Source: Tricholomella constricta (lineage: Eukaryota; Basidiomycota; Agaricomycetes; Agaricales; Lyophyllaceae). Taken from it: a DNA stretch of 64,000 bases. Shown one piece after another: positions 58,525-64,000 of the stretch. Both the position numbers and the translations under genes were made by a program. The notes below the pieces were generated by a model. It was not told where the DNA came from and searched no databases. It was given only the letters and a program-made list of their open reading frames with translations. The stretch is taken from positions 248,001 through 312,000 of the forward strand of contig JAACJP010000011.1 of NCBI GenBank assembly GCA_013368375.1, in the 5' to 3' direction. Each line of letters begins with the position of its first letter. The stretch's first letter is position 1.

Positions 58525-59899
58525 ATGGCGAAGCCCCGACTTCGAGTTCTCGCCGGTACAGGCACCTCCTCTGCAGATATCCAGCTCACCCCCATCCACA
58601 CGGGGCGCCCTGTCAAGCTTGTCTCGGACCTCTTCGATGGCGAGCTCATTGTGCACATCAAGGGCCTGGAGGGCTCGCACCCCACCAGCTGCTCTAAGGA
58701 GTACTTTGCGAAACCGGAGCGGGCGGGGATCACTTGGAGTATCCAGGTGCGAGGTGAGTGCAGTTCGTTCAATGTTGTGGTGAATGTGCCACGGCGCACT
58801 CGCGTCGCGTCATTAAATGCTGACAATCGCGCACAGGCCGGTTTCTGCAGCCCATATCTGCGGACGATGTGTTGTTTGGGAACACCTTCGATCGGCCGCT
58901 TGGTCTCCCCTGGGGATCAGGTGCCGCGCTTAGATTCATGAAGTAAGTTCCTTCTTTTACGTCCACCCAACGAATAGGGATTTACATGGAACAGTTACAT
59001 TGACCCGACGCTGGAGCACGATCTCACCTCGCAGACGAAGCCCTGGGCACTCTCCCCGCTCATAGCGACGATGCCGCATTTCATGCACGCGCGGGTCCCC
59101 TGTACGGAAGAGAACGAACACAAATTCCTCTCGCCCCCTTCCGCACACAACCACGACACGCACATAAATACGCACATTGAGCTGCCGCCCTTCCCTCCAC
59201 CGGATCCCATCACAGACGACACGTCCCAGCTGCACCTCGCACGCACAGACGCGCCCTCTTCATCCAATTCGTCGTCCAGCAGCCGCGGCTCCGCCTTCTC
59301 AGACGGGCCGTCGTCGTCCACGTCGTCCCTCGGCTCGATGCTCTCCGTGTCCTCGTCGACTTCATACGTCTCCGCACAGCGGGGTTCGAGTCCCAAGGCG
59401 GCCGCGGATGTGCTGAAGAAGATGGCGACGAGGGTGCGGAAGGGAAAGGCGAAAGGTAAGAGCAGGCAGGAGCGACTTGGGCTGGGGCTGGAGAACGCTG
59501 CGCAGAGGAGGGCGTATTTTAGCACCGCTGCGCACAGGCGAGGGATATCCTTCGGTCCAGAGGTGTGTGTCCTTTCTTTTCTTCTTGCGACATCGCTGTG
59601 ATCGCACGATCGCGTACCAACTGGGAAATAATAACTTCTTTCTGGTTCAGGACATGATTACGATGGACTTTTGCTATGGGTTTCTGGAGTTCAGCCCCAC
59701 GCTGGCGCTTCGCCTGCCTGGCGGGATCACCTTTGACCTGATGCGGTACTGGGACGGACAACCTGTGAGGTTCGTGTGCTGTGAGCGGAAGCGCGGCGAT
59801 AGCGAGGGGGGCGGCGAGCCGTGGGGTACAGTGTTTTGGTGTGTGGCTATCGAGATGGGCTCCGAGGACCAGGAGGAAGGAGATAGTACTCAGATATAG
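58525..59899 (+). CDS. DUF1769 family protein
   Basis: Four exons join in phase: MAKPRLRVLAGTG..., then GRFLQPISADDVLFGNTFDRPL, then YIDPTLEHDL with a long Ser-rich insert, then DMITMDFCYGFLEFSPTL. The text LFGNTFDRPLGLPWGSGAAL and ITFDLMRYWDGQPVRFVC are hallmarks of the fungal DUF1769 domain (PF08588), known mainly as a conserved domain of unknown function. The insert (about 59190-59460) is low-complexity Ser/Ala with a basic stretch (RVRKGKAKGKSRQERL). No signal peptide or membrane helix. The third intron is at about 59562-59651. Confidence 0.85.
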
Positions 59900-59931
59900 A
59901 TAGACCACAGGGCCAACAGTATTGAGCCAGA

Positions 59932-60309
59932 ATGAAATCAAATTTAGCTGTCGATACTGCTCGAGACTGCTCGAACTGGCCGGAAAAGAGTCCTAAATCT
60001 CGAGACGCCGTGAGTGAAAATGAGCGGATTTCGGTGGACGAGTTTGTGCTCGTTTGGGCTCAATCCCGCTCGACCGACTTTTCACTGGGCCGGCCAATGA
60101 CGGAAGAGGAATATGGCCTTGCTCACCCGGCGGCATCAAGACCGCAGCGCACGGTGTGGCTGCCGAGGGATACGTTGGGTCTGGCGGAGGAGGAGGAGCG
60201 CGGGTGCAGGCAGGCGGGCGTGGATGTGAGCATACAGGATGCGCAGATGAATGGGACGGGCAAGGTTGATATCAGTGGGTCGCCGCCGGATCTTATCAAG
60301 GAGGAGTGA
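59932..60309 (+). pseudogene. orphan C-terminal fragment of a CSC1/TMEM63-type channel
   Basis: The 125-codon frame ends with HPAASRPQRTVWLPRDTLGL, then AEEEERGCRQAGVDVSIQD, AQMNGTGKVDISGSPPDLI. This is the cytoplasmic tail that closes fungal CSC1/RSN1 (DUF221) calcium-permeable osmosensing channels after their last membrane helix. No membrane helix precedes it: upstream are only 33 bp and then the DUF1769 gene. The first 60 residues (MKSNLAVDTARDCSNW...) do not look like the channel. It is a detached piece, either a relic left by rearrangement or a small gene that reuses the tail. The frame is open, so expression is possible. Confidence 0.55.
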
Positions 60310-60665
60310 CCGGTTCTTCATATGCTTGCGTCGTCTGTCTTTTATCTATTTATCATCTGGACATCATTTTTTCCGTCTTATCACCTTCCTTTTGTTTCTT
60401 TGTCTTATTTCTTTTTGGTATATCTGATCACATACCTGCCTGATGACCCGGCGGAGGTGGAGGTTGGGACCATGTATGTGTTATTGCGCAGGAAGCACAG
60501 GAGCAATCCTCCAACGACATGTCTCGTACAAATCCCTCTTTTCCGTCGATAGTTTATTCCCGTCTAGTTCTATAATACACGCATTGATATTTTATTCATC
60601 AAAATCAGACACTCTACGTCATATTTCTACCTGCAGCACTCCTATCTCAGCTACCTACGTCGAAC

Positions 60666-62753
60666 ATGGATCCTACGAGTGAGTGCCACTGTCCTTGACC
60701 TCGTCTGTTCCACATGTACATTGACTTTTTTGAAGATTTTCCATACACCGAAGCTGAACTGAAGGATGCCGGTCTCCTGGGCGAAGGCGAGCCCTTTTTT
60801 TGCGTGTCTATGCCACACTTACCATCTCCCTGTAGACGTTTCTGCCGTCGCCGCGCAGGCGCTTGCGACCATGAGAAACCGCCCAGATTTATTGAGCGAG
60901 TCCTCCCTTAATTTCTTTCCGCGTCTATACCTCACTTACCACCTCCTTTTAGAACTTTCATTATTCGCTCTACAGTGCATCGACTCCGTGTCCAAGGGCT
61001 CCCCGACCCTAAGCCCAGTGTCTGTGGTGTCTTCCGCCCTCACTCTCACCAGCGATACCACCGTTGTCTACCAGTACACCCCCATCGAGTACGAGAGGAC
61101 TACATACTACAACGGCATCACCAGCGACGGCGACCACCCGGAACTCATTTACAGGTCAGATTACCTCAGTACACCCTTCCCCAAGCCCGTCGGCAGATTC
61201 GCCTGTATCCCTGTCAAGTCTCTCCATGGAGTCTATGACACCGCGCTCAACGGTATCTGGGAAACTGTCGGTCCCAAGATTGTTGACCTGATTACGGCTC
61301 GGAAGATTAAATGGTCTTCTGTCGACCCAGCCCGTTTCTTCACCCACTTAACGTCGGAAGAGGATGAGAAGGGAAATCTCGGTCCTGTCGTCATATGGGT
61401 CGGCGTCAGCCCTGGTTCTACCTCCTCCGATACAGCCCACGAGGTCTCCCAAGAGATCCTAGTGCTTCTCCGGGAGCATGGAGTCGAAGATGTTGTCGTG
61501 GAATGGCGTGAGGCCGTCCTGCAGAGGCTGGCAGGTCCACCCTTTATGCGCCATGTCAACAGCACCAATCCCACCCATCATGTCCGTCGCTTCCTCACTG
61601 CTCTTCTCGGCGTTCCCCTTGCGGTCCAAGGGATGGAGGCAGAAGATGAGGGTACATTAACCCTCTGGTTCCACGAGAATAAAGGCAAGGATGGCAACCC
61701 CAGCTACAAGGTTTACGGGGTTAGCAATTGTCATGTCCTTCGCAAGAACATCACCGTCGACTACGAGCATAAAGGCGGCGCACCCAAGGACTTTGTTCGA
61801 GTTTGCGGACTGCATCGATTCCAGCGGGGCCTCGATGAGATCAAGACGCACATCAGTAGTCACAGCTTTTACGCTGAGTTATACACCCAAGAGATCGATG
61901 GATTGGAGGCGATGGAGACTCAGGACGAGAAGGTCTTGCGCCATATTAGCACGAATCAACGCAACTTGAATGACGCGAAGGAGGCTATCCGTCAGCTCGA
62001 GGCCCTGTACGACGAAGTCACGAAACACTGGCCCGACATAAAGCTTCACCGCGACATTGGCTATGTCCAACACGCTGAAGCTATCAAGGTCGATGTCGAA
62101 GGCGGCACACGTTATACGTCGGACTGGGGTGCGTTCGTGGTCGCTGAGGCGAAGGTCAAGGATCAGTTCGAAGGAAACGTCGTTGATCTCGGTGCGTTTC
62201 GATCTTTCTCATATTTGCCTCGTCTAACGAAAAGAACCTCGTTTTAGGATCCAAATATCGTCTTCCAGATATTGTAGCGATGTTCTGTCCTCGGGGTGGT
62301 GGTGCGAACGCGTTCCAGTTTCCTCTGCAGAGAAAGCTTAGGATTGTGGGTTGCGCTACGAAAGAGGACCTCACCAACCCCACAGAGTTCGATAGTGAAG
62401 GCGAGCGCTGCTTTATCGTCGGTAAAGACGGCAATACCACTGACTTAACCGTTGGACGTTATGCCGGCCTGGTGTCCTTTACTCTCAATGATGTCGGTGT
62501 TGTGTCTGTCGAGCTCGGTATCTACAACTCGGGCCTAGAGTATTCCGAAGTCTTCTCCGCTAAGGGAGACTCGGGCTCCCTTGTCTGGCATACGAAGGAC
62601 AGCGAAGCTTACATCGTCGGCCAACTCCACTCTGGAGAAAACAAAGGCGGCTCGACCAGTAATTACATCTCATATTGCACTCCTGGCTGGTACCTCCTGG
62701 CCCAGATCAAGAAGCAATACCCGCACGCCGATTTCTACCGCGACACCTGGTAA
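60666..62753 (+). CDS. chymotrypsin-fold (PA clan) serine protease-like protein
   Basis: Exons 60666-60678, 60736-60803, 60859-62191 and 62248-62753 give 612 residues. After MDPTNFPYTEAELKDAGLLG and a helical N-terminal domain comes TTVVYQYTPIEYERT and a region ending in the protease fold. The likely triad is His319 in GVSNCHVL, Asp449 in TSDWGAF and Ser580 in AKGDSGSLVW. An inserted coiled segment (about residues 360-425) separates His and Asp. There is no signal peptide, so it is probably cytosolic. The family seems expanded in mushrooms, and physiological substrates are unknown. The intron at 60804-60858 restores frame but resembles exon sequence 117 bp downstream. Confidence 0.8.
60808..60975. 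repeat. diverged direct duplication, 51-bp units
   Basis: Two 51-bp segments, 60808-60858 and 60925-60975, align without gaps at 35 of 51 positions (23 of the first 28). The first is almost the whole of the second intron of the protease gene, the second lies in the following exon and encodes LYLTYHLLLELSLFALQ. Both end in CAG after a CACTTACCA core. Confidence 0.6.
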
Positions 62754-64000
62754 ACTTAGAAGTCTATACATGTCTCTTTCTTCCGTCCCATCTTTTGTAC
62801 TTGTAGCCGTCGATGTCGAAGCCTGTGTATTGGTGAGTGGTTCTATAGTGTCTGCTTCTGTGATGTTATATGCCTCCTACTTTATCCTTATGCAATTGTT
62901 CTCTTGTTTATTAGACTCACCCCCCCTCCCTGACTGTGACATCTTTCCCTGCCCTGACTGTGTTTTCTTCTTCAATTTATTTTCACTGTTTGTTATCTGC
63001 TGTCTGGTGGTAGGTTTAAACATGTGTTGCTATCATAAATTTGCTGCTCATAATTTGTTGCTTTCTTCCGTCTCATCCCTTCATCCTGATGTTCTTTACT
63101 ATCAGTCGGTTTTTAGTGCTAGATGATGGATGCATTGACCGTTGCACAGGGCTTGTTTTGAGATCGTTCTCGTCAGAACCCGGGTGAATTGATGAACCCT
63201 TTCTAACTTTAACAAGGGAGCACGGCCGGCGAGGGGATCCTTCTTCTGGTAGATTGAGGTGAAGGGCCGGGCCATGAACAAAAGACCGACGCTAGATATA
63301 TCTTTGGGGTTGTTGGTCCACTCCCTCATGAGGCCTCGGAGTTGAGCTGCAGCAGAAGAACGATGGCAGGTGGAATAGCACAAGTGCATGTTAGCGGCCA
63401 GTAAATCGTGATTTTCGGGAGAAACCTATGTGCATTGGCTACCCATTCGTGGGTTCAGCCTTTAATTAGCTTCACAAACCGTGACTGTCCACGTATACGG
63501 TTTCGAGGCCTGGAGTCTTGAAGGAAACGCGTTAGATTTCGGTTCGACTGCACAAGAAATCACTATGGATCATCACAAGGATTTAGCAATTACTGTCGAC
63601 TCCATGCTGAACTGCCATTCTCGCCTCTCATCCAACATCAAAACTCCGTACAATGGGATAAGGAGATGATAACTAGGATATCCTTTGCGTACCATACAAG
63701 ATTCTGATCGCCGATTCACGATCGTAGAATTTTCTTTTCGAAATACATACTCGGAGTGATTGCCCAAAGTACTTGATGATCGGCGTGGTGGTGCGGGATG
63801 CAAATAGAGTCGGAGACGAGCTGAGGTCTTTTGCCTGTGCACATAATACGATTTCGTGACGAATTCGTAACAAATTGACGTCACTTGTGTAGTGGGTAGA
63901 AATACCTCGTGTATTACTAGAAGTAGACTGGTATAGGTCGTGGTGTTACAGGATATTATTATCAGACGCTAATGGGTGGATACGGGACTGCCAGGTAGTA
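62754..64000. other. 3' flank and right-edge spacer
   Basis: Starts with the T-rich 3' flank of the protease gene. Frames at 63102-63389 and 63573-63884 (minus) have no domain. No gene is called up to the window edge. Confidence 0.45.

Noticed and set aside
60795..60836. Very short GC..AG intron (34 nt) in the protease gene
   Set aside because: A 55-nt GT..AG intron at the same donor area keeps frame equally well and has normal size.
60925..60975. Second copy of the duplicated segment as another intron of the protease gene
   Set aside because: Removing it with any GT..AG pair of normal length breaks the frame, and the retained text reads as ordered protein.

Overview
The window looks like nuclear DNA of a filamentous basidiomycete, most likely an Agaricomycete. 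The basis is many short spliceosomal introns (about 47-85 nt, GT..AG, with CTRAC/CTGAC-like branch sites), small genes on both strands with short spacers, a mushroom-type sesquiterpene synthase, and fungal families such as DUF1769, DUF7729-like and an OTT_1508-type deaminase. No rRNA, convincing tRNA, CRISPR array or intact transposon was seen. All gene models were spliced by eye. Where a junction restores a conserved motif or keeps phase exactly, confidence is high.

Layout. 0-5 kb: 5' part of an AT-hook protein running off the left edge, the mitochondrial twin-CX9C protein MIX17/CHCHD2 and mitoribosomal mL45. 6.3-7.6 kb: a sesquiterpene synthase on its own. 7.6-10.8 kb: gene-poor. 10.8-21.4 kb: a compact housekeeping block with an MFS transporter carrying a very long central loop, the MAK5/DDX24 helicase, the complex I subunit NDUFB7 (one 15-nt exon) and, divergent from it, PWP2 of the U3 snoRNP. 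22-27 kb: an F-box-like protein, a tiny single-TM protein and an O-fucosyltransferase-like type II membrane protein. 27-34 kb: gene-poor and rich in microsatellites, holding one tryptophan-rich 88-residue protein. 34-37 kb: a 56-residue TM protein whose stop codon lies in a 20-bp tandem array of ACGCGT boxes, then two proteins of unknown function. 37-43.5 kb: an LRR/F-box-like gene, SDH5 (SDHAF2), a sedolisin relic and a GT32-like transferase. 44.5-48 kb: the DHH1/DDX6 helicase and an unknown 161-residue protein. 50-54.7 kb: a DUF7729-like surface protein and an OTT_1508-like deaminase. 58.5-62.8 kb: a DUF1769 protein, an orphan CSC1/TMEM63 C-terminal fragment and a chymotrypsin-fold serine protease whose first coding intron resembles a nearby exon.

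Themes. Several genes serve mitochondria (MIX17, mL45, NDUFB7, SDH5 and probably two tiny TM proteins). Two serve pre-rRNA processing (MAK5, PWP2) and one mRNA decay (DHH1). The sesquiterpene synthase has no P450, reductase or pathway regulator beside it, so it does not look like part of a cluster here. The less ordinary material is the repeat array at 34.25-34.40 kb, the deaminase, the intron-exon duplication in the protease gene, the tiny proteins and the pseudogene relics.
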